NCBI RefSeq assembly: GCF_002127325.2
Contig: NC_035447.2
Location: 29,757,249 to 29,821,248, forward strand
Reading direction: 5' to 3'
From: Helianthus annuus
Lineage: Eukaryota > Streptophyta > Magnoliopsida > Asterales > Asteraceae
Length of the DNA stretch: 64,000 nt
The notes below the pieces were generated by a model. That model made no database searches. It was not told where the DNA came from and worked only from the letters and a program-made list of their open reading frames with translations. A program made the translations under genes and the position numbers. This document shows, piece after piece, positions 1 to 11,675 of this stretch (positions are counted from its first letter, which is position 1; every line of letters starts with the position of its first letter).

Positions 1-1771
1 TTTTTTCTTTTTTTTTTAAAAGAAATTGGGATTATTTTAGATGACGTAATCCTTTACGTTGTTGATAAAATAAAGCGTTTTTTTTTCTTTTCTAGAGTTA
101 TTCTTTTTTCGTTTCCAAGTATAATATTATTTCTAGAGTTATTCTTTGTTTCGTTTCCAAGTATAATATAATATTATTACTAGGTTAGTTTCCTGTGTGT
201 TACACGGGTTGAACAATTTAAACTATATAGTATAGATATTTTCTGTAAATGCAAAACAAAGACAGAGACATTTACATACCATATTGACATAAATGAGTTA
301 ATATAAATGTAACTGATCAACTCGTACATATTAATTAATGTCGTAGAGTTCGATACGACGGCTCTAATGTCGGTTGAATGAGGTCAATCAGAGTCTATTT
401 GATACCCTTTGTACGACTTCTTATTTTTTGAATCTTTGTATTTGATTCTAAACCTATTATTAATATTATTAATAATAACTTTAGTTATATATATCAATAA
501 TATATTTTATATATATATCAATAATATATTTAGTCTAACATATTAATATTATTATGAATTTCGTAACTTGTTTAGCTAGGATTTAAGATTCTATTGAAGT
601 TTTAGTTTAACAATAGGTTATTGAATTAATGATAAGAATTTGTATTAGATTAGATTAAATATTATTATTTGTATTAGATTAGATTATATTATTATTATTA
701 GTATTATTAATAATTTTAATCAATTAAATGAGAGAAGACAAGTGTCCAAAAACAGGTTTCTTTTATTATAAAAGTATAGATTTAATTGAAATTGAAAGAT
801 CGTTTAAGTAAAAAAAAGAGCATGATCTTTACCTTATTTTTTATTTTGTTTTAATGCATCCATACTTGAAGTAAGTATTTTAAAAACTAGTTGGTTTATA
901 TTTTCATTTAATTTAGTTTAACCAAAGTCTTTTAATTTTAAACCATCTTGAGTTTATAAAGTTAGTACACGACGCGTCTCAACCATTATAAGGCTATAAG
1001 GTGTGGTCATGACTCTTATGACTATCATGATCTTCTAAGTTAGCGTCATGTCACCCACCTCTAATCTACCATCTAAAACCAGTACCCTAAGGGTGCGATC
1101 ATAACCCAACCGCTATCCTCTTATTTATTATAATTTATTTTTGTCTAAAAAAAAGAGGAAAGGAAATCTTAGAAAATGGAAATGAGGACCATGTTGACAT
1201 GGTTTAATCCATGAGAACGATGGTGGATCAAGCAAGGGGTGATGTAGTCTTCCATTCTTATTCTATCAAATTGAAAACAAATTTATTGATCATAGATCGG
1301 TGTAGCTACAAACCCTAATATTATCTCATCAATAAAACTTCAAAACGTTAAGCTCTATCAGTCTATAATTTTAAAATAGAGTTCAATAAAATTTTAGTTT
1401 TTTTTTTTTTTTTTTTTGCGAGATAGTCATCTGGTTAGTTGTTCTTTGTTAGCTTTTATTTATATGTTAGAAAAACTCTTATGTCGATTTTATATATAAT
1501 CTCATATATGGATGACAATATTTTTTGTAATTTAAACTATTTTATTCTAAGGAGTACTAAAATCATAGTTTTTAAAATTATAGATCATTTATGTATATTT
1601 TTTAATCATAAATTAGAATTAGATATTAATTATTATATATTAATGAATTAAAGATGAAAATGTCATGTGACATTGGAAGGGAGGTTAGAGAAGAGAATGC
1701 TATGTGACATCATATATAATCCTTTATTAGTATTAGATGATGAACAGTAACTCTTTTTTGTTTTCTTGTGG
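1..1771. other. AT-rich intergenic DNA, no gene seen
   Basis: No reading frame here looks like a protein. The stretch holds a repeated AT motif around 483-533, two copies of a GTATTAGATTAGATTA word at about 640-690 and a poly-T run near 1398-1417. I see no RNA gene or recognisable element. It is probably old decayed repeat or spacer DNA. Confidence 0.6.
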
Positions 1772-1780
1772 TTTTGTTTT

Positions 1781-2222
1781 GAGTAAACTGCTAAAATGGT
1801 CCCTAAGATTTGGTCTCTTTTGCCACTTTAGTGCAAAACTCAAAATTTTTGAATCTGGGTCCTTTTGTTTCAATTTTGTTGCCATTTTCATCTAAAAGTA
1901 AAATCTGATCAAATTTTTCAGTTAACATCCAGCTTTTTTTTTTGTCTTTTTCATCCCTTTTAATGAAGGGCAAAATGGTATTTTCCTTATATTTTTCAGT
2001 TAACATCCAGATTTTTCAGTTAAAATACCATTTTGCCCTTTATTAAAAGGGAGGAAAAGTAAAAAAAAAAGCTGAATAAATTGAAAAATCTGACCAAATT
2101 TTGTTAATTCGATGAAAATAGCAACAAATTTGAAACTACAGAGACACAGATTCAAAGGTTTGAGTTTTGGACTAAAGTGGCAAAAGTGACAAAACTTCAG
2201 GGACCATTTTTACAGTTTACTC
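1781..2222. mobile_element. Mutator-type foldback MITE
   Basis: The ends are GAGTAAACTG and CAGTTTACTC, perfect inverted repeats that continue as long imperfect arms inward. A 9-bp direct repeat TTTTGTTTT flanks both ends (1772-1780 and 2223-2231), the duplication size made by Mutator-like transposases. It has no coding capacity; the short frames across it are shadows of the two arms. It would need a transposase supplied from elsewhere. Confidence 0.82.
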
Positions 2223-2231
2223 TTTTGTTTT

Positions 2232-2634
2232 TGATTGTTTTTTCATATAATTTTGGTTTTGTTATAATTTTGCCACAAATTAAAATGAGTTTAGTTTTTG
2301 GTTTACGCATTTTCTCATGTTTGGTGGTTGTAAAATTGCTACTTAGCACGGTGTTTGGTGTTACATTTAATTTCTCTGTTTTTTTTACCCCCCTCAAATT
2401 TTTAATACGTGTCGGTATACATCCGACTTCGTCTATATTTTACGTCATGAGTCACCCGTTGTTAAAAATCCATGATTTTATTTTACGTTTTTTCGGTTTT
2501 GGTCGTCGTTTGGTTATTACTTAGCACGGTTTACACCTCCCATCTCGCAACGCTGGTAGCACGATTTTACACCCTACACCACAACGCGGGGATTAAGACT
2601 AGTTACACTTAAAAAAATGCATACGGTACTATAT
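2232..2634. other. Low-complexity intergenic DNA
   Basis: No gene is visible. A CTTAGCACGGT word occurs twice, near 2343 and 2521. The stretch ends at the TATAT target site of the solo LTR that follows. Confidence 0.5.
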
Positions 2635-3099
2635 TGTCACACCCCAACCGATGGCGGAATCATCGGGGCATGGCACTGAGCGAAACAAATTGTCCAGAAG
2701 TTTCCACAACAACTATCATTACTATTTAGTTTAATTAATACGTCCCATACCGTATCCCAAATAGTAAAGCAAATTATTACAGATACAACTAGTCAAATAT
2801 TCTGTTCCGACAACTCAAATTTAAATATAAATATAAAAATTGTTCAATTGCTTCTAGAGACTCGATCTGCAAGATCTACAGACAACTATGCTCTAGACGC
2901 TTATTCTAAGCTCGCCTTCCTAGCAGATAAGCATCCTAATTACCTGTCACATACGTTAAAATAAAGTCAATACATAAAATGTAAAGGTGAGCATACAAGT
3001 TTGATAATAGCATATAGAGTTCGAAATAGTTTACGCATAACCAGCACGTACACAGAGGAAAACGAAGCATGTTAATTATCGACATGGATCTATCGATAC
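2635..3099 (-). repeat. Solo LTR (minus), left part, split by element 1
   Basis: This is the 3' end of a minus-strand LTR. It starts with TGTCACACCCCAACC, the complement of element 1's LTR 3' end, and continues collinearly with that LTR until element 1 interrupts it at 3100. The other part is 14491-16900. The 5 bp before it (TATAT, 2630-2634) match the 5 bp after 16900, so the whole LTR has its own target duplication. No internal retroelement sequence adjoins it on either side, so it is a solo LTR left by LTR-LTR recombination. Confidence 0.9.
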
Positions 3100-3779
3100 T
3101 GTAACACCCCGTGTTTTCGAATGTCAAAGTCAAAGTCAAAGTCCAAGTCAACTTTGACTTTCTTTGACTGTAGATAGTCGATTTTGTGTTTTAGTTGTAT
3201 TATGTGGAGTAAGTGTTGTAATCAGCAAGAATCGAAGTAATCGAACGTGTTTTAATGCGAACCGATCTACGACTCTGAATGATAGGAAGTAACAATGCGA
3301 TAAAGTTAACCTAATCACCAATCAAATCGATCTAACAATCAATCGAACTCGAGACTCGAATTACGCGAATTGTGATATTGTTATACGTGTGTGTGTGCCT
3401 TATGTGTTACTTGTGCGTGTTTACTTTATGTTTGGTGTGGTATTCAAGCAAACCAATCGAAAATCGAATCGAAACTCGAAAGGCAATCAAACTCAAATCG
3501 AAACCGGCATCGAAACGTGACTTAACGAAGATTGTATGTTAGATATAGTGGTTGGGATTAAAAGTAATTTGACTAAGAACTCTATCGAAATCATAACATC
3601 ATACGTCGGAATCGAACGTCGAAAATCATCGCAAAATACTCGAAGTGCGTGGCGGATCGAACAGGAAGCATCCTGATCGAACAGGCCAGCCGATCGGCTA
3701 GCACCTTGCCAGCCGATCGAGCTACCCACTCGATCGGAGTTCCCAGCCGATCGGATGCCACTTTCCTCTTTTGGAAGCC

Positions 3780-3787
3780 TATAAATA
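3780..3787 (+). promoter_or_regulatory. Candidate TATA box, element 1 5' LTR
   Basis: TATAAATA lies about 680 bp into the LTR, just after a block of CCGATCG motifs (about 3655-3760). The same box is at 12356-12363 in the 3' LTR. Transcription would start some 25-35 bp downstream, making most of the LTR transcribed R/U5. The start site is inference. Confidence 0.65.
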
Positions 3788-4627
3788 GGGCTATCATTGT
3801 CATATTTTCCATTTTTGGAAAGCTCTGACCGAACCAGCTATCTTCTTCACCATTTCTCAGATTTCTCTCAATCCCGGTAAGTTTTCACTCTAATTCCTAT
3901 ACTTGGATTCTAACCGTGAAATCACCAAGATCTAAGTGTTCTTGGGTGATGTCATCATGGTGTTCTTGAAGAACATCATGTTTTGGCCTCATTCCACTAT
4001 GATTAGCTTAAATCTAACCGCTTTCCACATAAACAAGTTAAGATCCATCATAGATCTAAACATTTTCATGATGTGAAGGATTGAAAGAAGGATTTCCAAC
4101 TTTCTTTCAACTCTTTTACACTCAATGCTTTCGAATCAATAGAAACGGAGCTTGAACTGGCTAACCAATCCTTCTAACAGTTAAAGGGTTCAAGATTCGG
4201 ATTCTATATACAAGTTTAACCCGATATCGGTTAAACTCTAAACCGACATTCCAAACCGTTCAACCGGCCAGACTTGGGTGATTCCTGTTCGAGCCAAGGG
4301 AACAGGTGGGAACGAAGGTTATCATAGTTCAACACGTTGTCAAGATACCTTGAAAGAATGACAAATAAACAAACAACCAAGTGTTAGACGAAAGGCCGAC
4401 CAGGTCAGAAAATGCTGGCCGAACGGCTAGGCTGTCGAACAGCCCAGCCGATCGACCGGGCCAGCCGATCGGCTAGCACATGGTCCCACACTCCCAAACT
4501 TTTGAAGTATAGTGTTGACGAAGTAATGTTCATCGAATGGGTCACTCGATGGGTAAACATTACTGTTCGGATCATGAGATACTATGCTTCAACACTTAAT
4601 CGTTTTCACAACTTGTTCGTAGTAGGG

Positions 4628-4985
4628 AATGCCAGCCGATCGAACAGACTATTCGATCGAGTGACATTCAGTTGAGGACTAACCCTGAAGCTCCTAGCCG
4701 ATCGAGTGAGGTAGCCGATCGAGTGAACTAGCCGATCGAGCGAACCGCTCGATCGACCGACTTGAAAGGAAGGAACACATCAGTGTTCTCTAATACTGCA
4801 ACAAAAACTTCAAAAGTTCAAATCCTCTAACACAAACACACCAGAGGAAGAAACAATCCACTCGAATGGTCCAGCCGATCGAGCCAACTGGCCGATCGAA
4901 CAGGACTGCCCAATCGGATATACCAGCCGATCGAAAAGGCCGTTCGATCGAACTTGTCGTTCGATCGACCAGCCCATTCGATCCA
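4628..4985 (+). repeat. AGCCGATCG motif arrays in element 1 5' LTR
   Basis: Short CpG-rich motifs of the form (C/T)AGCCGATCG(A) recur at about 3655-3760, 4385-4480, 4628-4760 and 4865-4985. Several sit in near-tandem register (AGCCGATCGAGTGA). Copy number differs from the 3' LTR array at 13265-13420, so the array changes by slippage or recombination. CGATCG is palindromic. Function is unknown. Confidence 0.75.
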
Positions 4986-5085
4986 TCCATACTTGTTTAC
5001 TTTTCCGCGTCACTTATCGTTATGCTATCGAACTATTCAGGCTAATCTTACTCTCAGCGCTCCCTTCAATCCACAATCAATCACT

Positions 5086-5548
5086 GTGAGTATACTCGAA
5101 CCCTTTTTGCTTTAGCACTTTTGGGTGTTACATACGTTACCTATCAAAAATCACAATCGAACACACTATACAAACTATTTGAACGCTAACCGATCGCATG
5201 TATTACGTGACTAAATGTATGCTTGTTATTATGTTTACACGTGGAAAGCTGTCTACCTGCCTTAGCAACGTAGTACTATAGTTTGGACTCAGCACCCGTT
5301 CACACGGGGGTTGTTAAGGACAATCTACTTGCATGATTTACGGTGGTGATCATGTATTGCGAACTGTCCCGGACAGTCAACCCGCAGTCACTGGTATTGA
5401 TAGGTCCATGTCGATAATTTACATGCATCATTGCCCTCTGTGTACGTGTTGGTTATGCGTAAACTATTCAAACTCTATATGCTATTATCAAACTTGTATG
5501 CTCACCTTTACATTTTATGTATTGACTTTATTTTAACGTATGTGACAG
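5086..5548 (+). other. Candidate intron in element 1 LTR
   Basis: CACT/GTGAGTAT at 5086 resembles a splice donor, and GTGACAG/GT ending at 5548 resembles an acceptor after a T-rich stretch. The 3' LTR has the same 463-bp interval (13742-14204). Inside are the hairpin CCCGT/ACGGG (5295-5308) and ACTGTCC/GGACAGT around one central C (5363-5377). Corresponding intervals occur in four other LTR families here. Splicing is inference. Confidence 0.4.
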
Positions 5549-5837
5549 GTGCTTAAGTTGCTAGGATGCTTAGACGTGTGGTGATGAAATCGAGGCTAGG
5601 AAGAGTCTAGAAACCAAGACAATTTATATTTATATGTTAAAATCTGAGTTGTCGGAACATGTTTTGTTTGAAGAATATCTATGTCTGTAATAACTAGAAT
5701 TATCTTATGGGTCACGGTATGGGACGTGATATTTAAAACTATTTGGTAATAATAGTTGTTATGGAATTTCTTTGAACAATCTGTTTCGCTCAGTGCCGCG
5801 TCCCCATGATTCCGCCATCGGTTGGGGTGTGACAGAT

Positions 5838-5850
5838 TGGTATCAGAGCC
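5838..5850 (+). other. Primer binding site, element 1
   Basis: TGGTATCAGAGCC follows the LTR end after 3 bp. It complements the 3' end of initiator tRNA-Met, the usual minus-strand primer for plant LTR elements. Confidence 0.93.
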
Positions 5851-6951
5851 ATAACTATAGGGAATTAGGCAGACACGACCTAGTCCGGGTCGCTGTCTTA
5901 GAGACCTAGACTATAGTTAGGAACCATGAGACCCAGTTTATGTGCTGAATTCTGCGATCCTTCCCTATCACTGCACTCGAATTTTCAAATTAAAGTCGGT
6001 AGGTTTAGTTGGGAATAGGTGTGAAAGCCGCGAACTCCTGACCAAACTGCCTGACTTATGCCGATTTTATTTCGTTATTCATGCTCATCTCATTATTGTT
6101 ACCAACAAACAAGGGAGATTATACCAAATCAGGAGTGAAATCCATATTTTGACGAGTAACCTCCTTTATTTTATTAAAAACAAGGAAGAAATTGCTAAGC
6201 CAAGGGGTGAAACCCTGACCTTGGCAGTTTGTTCTGGATTTTATTCATCTCACCAAGGCTCCAATGGACTCCAACGACCTGAACTCACAAGTATGACCTA
6301 GGGGGCGCGTGTGGAATGCCCAAGAATCGAGGCAGGAACACGACCGCTAGAGTCGGAAGTGATGACAAGTCTACTGTGAATAGTTGAGCTGCCTTGGTTA
6401 GTCAATGTCTAGTAGCCGCAGACAATCTATCTCTCGATTTTATATGTTTCAAATTTAACAAAGTCGTCTGGTACTCTTGTTGATTTTATGTGTTTATGTG
6501 TGCCTTTTCTGCTTTGTGTTTATATTTGCTTCTCTGTTTCATTTCGGGATGTTATTCGATTCTGCTACCAAATTTTAATCAACATCACGCGACTCGCACT
6601 ATTATTCTATCCCTAAACGACACCCAGCTATCGCGAATCTAGACGATACCATACTATACTGTGCTATACGACTAAGCTAGGCTATTCGATACAATATTCG
6701 AACGGTACTCGAACTTTGAAGGATAGGTTTCTGTTTTCTGACCGCTTCTGTGGTTAAACGATTACGTGTTTTCGTGCTTATGTGACTTTGTGCTTATGTG
6801 CTTCTGTGCTTACGTGCATCTGTGGTTTTGTGCATATGTGTTTACGTGCTTATGTGTCTCGACGTGATTCTAAGCTTTAGATAGGGGTAGACGTGTGAGG
6901 AGAGATTCGATTACGTTGTGTTGAGTCCTGTAACGATGTCTGTTGCAGACC
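5851..6951 (+). other. Element 1 untranslated leader
   Basis: About 1.1 kb separates the primer site from the first gag ATG. A frame from 5942 opens only with a non-ATG codon and looks like no Gag protein. Repeated GTGCTTATGTG words occur at about 6775-6860. I treat the whole stretch as 5' leader. Confidence 0.7.
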
Positions 6952-9693
6952 ATGTCGTCGTCTGGATCCCGTCAACGTCTGACCCGCCAAGAAAAGAGAG
7001 ACCGACGTCTCGCTGCTATCATCTCCAAAACCGTGGCGAAAGCTGTGAGTGAGGTGTATGAAAACGCTAGCAAGTCGTCAGAAGAATCCCGAACTGAGAT
7101 CTCCAAGGATTCAAGAAAGGCTGCTTTCAGCTTCAAGCAGTTCAAAGCATGCGGACCAAAAGAGTTCACTGGCGAAGATGGTCCAACAGCCATGTTTCAC
7201 TGGTTCGACTCGGTCGAAGTCACTCTGCGCCAGAGCGGATGTCCTAAGCATCTCCGTACTCTCAATGCTACAGGCGTCTTCCAGTCCCGTGCTCTAGACT
7301 GGTGGACGGCCGAACGAAACAAGCGCGGAAATGATGCAGCTTACGGGCTATCATGCAAGGAGTTGAAAGAGATTATGATCGAAGAATTCTGCCCTCCTCA
7401 TGAGCGCCAAAAGCTGGAGGACGAGTTCTGGGGAATCAAGCAGAAGGATGGAGTTAATGCTGCTCTCACTGCTCGCTTCAAGCAGCTTAGCATTATCTGT
7501 CCTGATCAAGTCAAGACCTCAGATCAAGCCATCAAGAAGTATATCCGAGCTCTACCCGACTGTGTAGCTGATTTTGTTCACGCAGCCAAGCCAGCAACAA
7601 TCGAGGAAACCTATCTACTCGCCGCTGAGATCAACGATAAGCGAGTCAAGTCAGGTTTCTGGGATAAGCAAACCAAGTCCCTGCATCAAGCTACTGCAAC
7701 ACCCACCGACTCACCTGCTCAATCCTCCAAGTCTTCAAGAAGGAAGAAGAAGAAGAACAACAACAGCTCCAGCAACAAGAGCTGTGCTGCCGCGACCACT
7801 GCTGCTCCCCTACAATCTGTGCCAGCTCAACAGCAACAGCACCAGCGTTCAGCTCCAGTGATCAATGCACCGCCAGCAAAGCGTGCATACACAGGCCCTC
7901 ACCCACTCTGCCCGACATGTTCATATCATCACCCAGTGGGTCTAGCTTGTCAGTTTTGCGCTCACTGCAACCTCTACGGTCATTTCACTGCGAACTGTCG
8001 CTATGGTCCTCGTCAAACCCCAGCTCAAGCTACTGTCAACCAAGCCCTACTCCCTGCTCCTCAAGGCCAACCAGCAGCTCCAGCACCAGCAGTCAATGCT
8101 CGAGTCTGCTTTGCATGTGGTGACCCTAACCACTTTGCCAACAGATGCCCGAACAGGGTAGTCAAGCAAGAGCCCCAGCAGCAACAGCAACAACAGCAGC
8201 CCCAGCAGCAGCAGCAAGCAGCCCATGCCCGAACTTTCAACCTCAACGCCCGCCAGGCTCAGGCGGATAACAACGTGGTTAATGGTACGTTCCTTGTGAA
8301 TGGTATTTATGCATCATGTTTGTTTGATACTGGAGCCGATAACTGCTTTGTGTCATTTGAATTCGAGAAGCTCCTTAGTCGTAAGCGCTCTTATCTATCC
8401 TCGTCATTCGAAGTTGAAGTTGCTATAGGAAGAACTATTGCCGTTAACTCAGTACTCCGTGATTGTACCCTCGAACTCAACAATCACATCTTTCCGATCG
8501 ACCTTATTCCGATGCAACTCGGAAGTTTTGATGTCATAATAGGCTTGGACTTTCTTCGTGAAAACCAAGCTGAAGTTGTGTGCTTTGAAAAGATGATTCG
8601 ATTCTCGCTCGCAAATGGTGACCTCTTATGTGTATACGGTGAAACAACGTCGAAGGGTCTCAAGCTTATGTCATGTATTCAAGCCAGCAAGTATCTCCGC
8701 AAGGAATACCGAGCCTTCTTGGCCAACATCGTAGTAGCGGAGAAAGGAAAGAAAAAGAAAGTTGAAGTCAAAGATGTTCCAGTGGTTCGTGAATTTCCTC
8801 AGGTGTTCCCTGATGATCTTCCCGGACTACCACCAAGTCGTGATATCGACTTTCGTATCGACCTCATTCCTGGAGCTAACCCCGTTGCCAAAGCCCCTTA
8901 TCGACTCGCTCCATCCGAAATGCGGGAACTCTCGAATCAACTCCAGGAATTACTCGAAAAAGGCTTTATTCGCCCAAGCACCTCTCCTTGGGGCGCGCCA
9001 GTCCTTTTTGTCAAAAAGAAGGATGGATCGTTCCGGATGTGCATCGACTATCGGGAATTGAATAAACTAACCATCAAGAACCGATACCCTTTGCCCCGAA
9101 TTGATGATTTGTTTGATCAGCTACAAGGTGCAGCGTGCTTCTCTAAGATCGATCTATGTTTAGGATATCATCAGCTACGGATTCAGGAGGAAGACATTCC
9201 TAAGACCGCTTTTGGAACCCATTATGGCCATTACGAATTTGTGGTTATGCCCTTTGGTCTAACCAACGCACCCGCGGTTTTTATGGACCTCATGAATCGC
9301 GTGTGTAAGCCTTATCTTGACCGTTTCGTCATCGTATTCATCGACAATGTCTTGATCTATGCCAAATCGAAAGCCGAACACGCGCAACATCTACGTTTGG
9401 TACTCGAGTTACTTCAGGGGAACCAACTCTATGCCAAGTTCTCCAAGTGCGAATTCTGGTTGGAGGAGGTTCAGTTTCTGGGTCACGTAGTGAATAGTCG
9501 GGGTATCCATGTCGATCCTGCGAAGATTGAAGCTGTCAAAAGCTGGATTACGCCTAAGAACCCGTCAGAAGTTCGTTCTTTCCTCGGACTAGCGGGCTAT
9601 TATCGACGATTCATCGAAGGATTCTCCAAGATCGCTGTGCCGCTTACCGCTCTTACCCATAAGGACAAACCTTTTGTGTCGGGAAACGCATAA
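6952..9693 (+). CDS. Element 1 Gag, protease and reverse transcriptase (ends at premature stop)
   Basis: The first ATG of the frame is at 6952. An upstream in-frame TTG at 6943 is not a plausible eukaryotic start. The 913 residues hold a Retrotrans_gag-type region with a WW pair near residue 115, then three Cys/His clusters: [14 protein letters not shown] (~320), [14 protein letters not shown] (~336) and [14 protein letters not shown] (~385). A Gln-rich linker, an aspartic protease site FDTGAD (~457) and a reverse transcriptase from about residue 620 follow. The RT catalytic box reads FIDN, with the second Asp replaced by Asn (AAT at 9346-9348). KIDL is followed by Cys-Leu (9157-9162) where elements 2 and 3 have Arg-Ser. 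Both fit C-to-T or G-to-A decay. The frame stops at TAA 9691-9693, with the polyprotein continuing in the same frame. The RT is very probably inactive. Confidence 0.93.
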   Translation: MSSSGSRQRLTRQEKRDRRLAAIISKTVAKAVSEVYENASKSSEESRTEISKDSRKAAFSFKQFKACGPKEFTGEDGPTAMFHWFDSVEVTLRQSGCPKHLRTLNATGVFQSRALDWWTAERNKRGNDAAYGLSCKELKEIMIEEFCPPHERQKLEDEFWGIKQKDGVNAALTARFKQLSIICPDQVKTSDQAIKKYIRALPDCVADFVHAAKPATIEETYLLAAEINDKRVKSGFWDKQTKSLHQATATPTDSPAQSSKSSRRKKKKNNNSSSNKSCAAATTAAPLQSVPAQQQQHQRSAPVINAPPAKRAYTGPHPLCPTCSYHHPVGLACQFCAHCNLYGHFTANCRYGPRQTPAQATVNQALLPAPQGQPAAPAPAVNARVCFACGDPNHFANRCPNRVVKQEPQQQQQQQQPQQQQQAAHARTFNLNARQAQADNNVVNGTFLVNGIYASCLFDTGADNCFVSFEFEKLLSRKRSYLSSSFEVEVAIGRTIAVNSVLRDCTLELNNHIFPIDLIPMQLGSFDVIIGLDFLRENQAEVVCFEKMIRFSLANGDLLCVYGETTSKGLKLMSCIQASKYLRKEYRAFLANIVVAEKGKKKKVEVKDVPVVREFPQVFPDDLPGLPPSRDIDFRIDLIPGANPVAKAPYRLAPSEMRELSNQLQELLEKGFIRPSTSPWGAPVLFVKKKDGSFRMCIDYRELNKLTIKNRYPLPRIDDLFDQLQGAACFSKIDLCLGYHQLRIQEEDIPKTAFGTHYGHYEFVVMPFGLTNAPAVFMDLMNRVCKPYLDRFVIVFIDNVLIYAKSKAEHAQHLRLVLELLQGNQLYAKFSKCEFWLEEVQFLGHVVNSRGIHVDPAKIEAVKSWITPKNPSEVRSFLGLAGYYRRFIEGFSKIAVPLTALTHKDKPFVSGNA

Positions 9694-11574
9694 GAGACTG
9701 CCTTTCAAACCCTCAAACATATGCTGTGCAACGCACCGATTCTTACTCTACCCGACGGAAGCGACAACTTCATTGTCTACTGTGATGCTTCTAACCTTGG
9801 TCTCGGTTGTGTTCTCATGCAGCGAGACAAGGTTATAGCCTACGCATCTCGTCAGCTCAAGATCCACGAGAAGAACTATACAACCCATGACCTCGAGCTA
9901 GGCGCGGTTGTCTTTGCATTGAAGATTTGGCGACACTACCTGTATGGCACTAAGTGTACAATCTACACTGATCACAGGAGTTTACAACACATCTTTAATC
10001 AGAGAGAGCTTAATATGCATCAACGCCGATGGGTAGAACTTCTCAATGATTACGACTGTGAGATTCATTATCACCCAGGCAAGGCGAACGTGGTTGCTGA
10101 CGCTCTCAGCAGAAAGAGTTACGTGCTCAGTACTCGAAACATCCAAGCACAGCACAACCTTGAAACCCTCATCCGGGAAGCTCAACATGCTTGCTTTAAC
10201 GAGCGTACATTGAAGAGAGAAAGGATCTATCACGATGGAGCTCAGTTAGTAAGCAAACCAGATGGGATATTCTATTATCTGGACCGAATCTGGATCCCTA
10301 AGCGGACCGATTTGCGAAAGATTATCATGAACGAAGCCCACAAGTCCCGATATTCTATTCATCCCGGTGTAGACAAGATGTACCAGGACCTGCGTTATAA
10401 GTATTGGTGGCCGGGTATGAAAAGGGATATCGCTCTGTACGTTGGAAGCTGTTTAACTTGTGCAGGAGTCAAGGCTGAACATCAAAGACCTTCTGGCTTA
10501 CTCGAACAACCGCCGATACCTATATGGAAGTGGGAGAGTATAGCTATGGATTTCATAACGAAGCTCCCGCCCACGCCATCAGGTCACGACAGTATTTGGG
10601 TCATAGTTGATCATCTCACGAAGTCAACCCACTTTTTGCCTATACGAGAGGACTACAAGGTGGAACGACTAGCCCAAATCTACACCGACGAGATCATTTG
10701 TAATCATGGTACGCCTCGTGACATCATTTCAGACCGCGACGCTCGGTTCACTTCGCGATTGTGGGAAACGTTTCAAGCGGCCCTTGGTACGTCGCTTAAT
10801 CTGAGTACTGCATTCCACCCTCAAACCGACGGACAGACTGAAAGAACGATCCGTACTCTTGAAGACATGCTCCGAGCGTGTGTTATAGATTTTGGTGGGA
10901 GTTGGAACAAACACCTGCCATTGGTGGAATTCTCGTACAATAACAGCTATCATGCCAGCATCCAAATGGCACCTTTTGAGGCCTTGTATGGTAGAAGATG
11001 TCGATCGCCTATTGTGTGGCACGAGATCGGTCACTCGCAACTAACCGGTCCCGAGATTCTACAAGAAACGACTGACAAAATCCACCAGATAAGAGACAAT
11101 TTGGTAAAAGCTCGGAACAGACAGAAAAGTTACGCCGATAAAAGACGCCAGCCCCTTGAATTTGAAGTTGGTGACTACGTACTCCTAAAGGTATCACCTT
11201 GGAAGGGTGTAGTCCGATTCGGCAAGAAAGGGAAACTCGCGCCTCGATATGTTGGACCTTTTAGGATTCTGGAAAGAATCGGAAAAGTCGCCTACAGACT
11301 CGAATTACCGGAGGAACTCAGTAACGTCCACCCAACCTTCCATGTCTCTAACCTCCGAAAATGCCTTGCTGATCATGATCTAATCGTACCACTCGACGAT
11401 CTTCAGGTCAACGAAACGTTACACTTCGTGGAAAAGCCTATCGAAATCATGGATCGCCAAACCAAGCAGCTCAGGCGCTCTCGCATCCCGATCGTGAAAG
11501 TTCGATGGGAAGGCAAACGAGGCGCGGAGTTCACTTGGGAACTCGAAAGTGACATGAAGGCCAAGTACCCGTAG
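9694..11574 (+). pseudogene. Element 1 RNase H, integrase and chromodomain-like tail
   Basis: This is the downstream part of the same reading frame, cut off by the single TAA at 9691. It shows an RNase H domain (YCDAS, then [13 protein letters not shown] and YTDH), an integrase with an HHCC zinc site (EAHKSRYSIHP ... CLTC, about 10330-10470), and core acidic residues in [13 protein letters not shown] and the E of QTERTIRTLED. The GPY/F-like YVGPFRI is near 11250. A chromodomain-like tail (about 11415-11570) ends in FTWELES. The part is otherwise open for 626 codons, so one substitution separates it from the upstream frame. It has no independent start and would be untranslated unless the stop were read through. 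Confidence 0.93.
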
Positions 11575-11661
11575 TTGTTTAAATAAATAGATCTGAAGCA
11601 TCAAATTGGTAAATCACGGTGTCGTGTAGCCTTCGAGCCTAATTTCGGGACGAAATTCCCT

Positions 11662-11675
11662 AAACAAGGGGAGGC
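11662..11675 (+). other. Polypurine tract, element 1
   Basis: AAACAAGGGGAGGC directly precedes the 3' LTR TGTAACACCCC and would prime plus-strand DNA synthesis. Confidence 0.85.

Larger units (their letters stand above)
3100..5834 (+). repeat. Element 1 5' LTR
   Basis: It begins TGTAACACCCC and ends GGTGTGACA. Compared with the 3' LTR it lacks about 45 bp after 3900, where the 3' copy has about 12479-12523, and 18 bp in the CAGCCGATCG array near 4444. The first segment is also present in the outer solo LTR, so its loss here is a deletion. Confidence 0.95.

Noticed and set aside
3493..5013. Short frames in the LTRs of element 1 and the solo LTR (repeated at 12069-13669 and 14773-15676)
   Set aside because: They are translations of LTR sequence and CCGATCG motif arrays in several frames, present in every LTR copy. 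Not genes.
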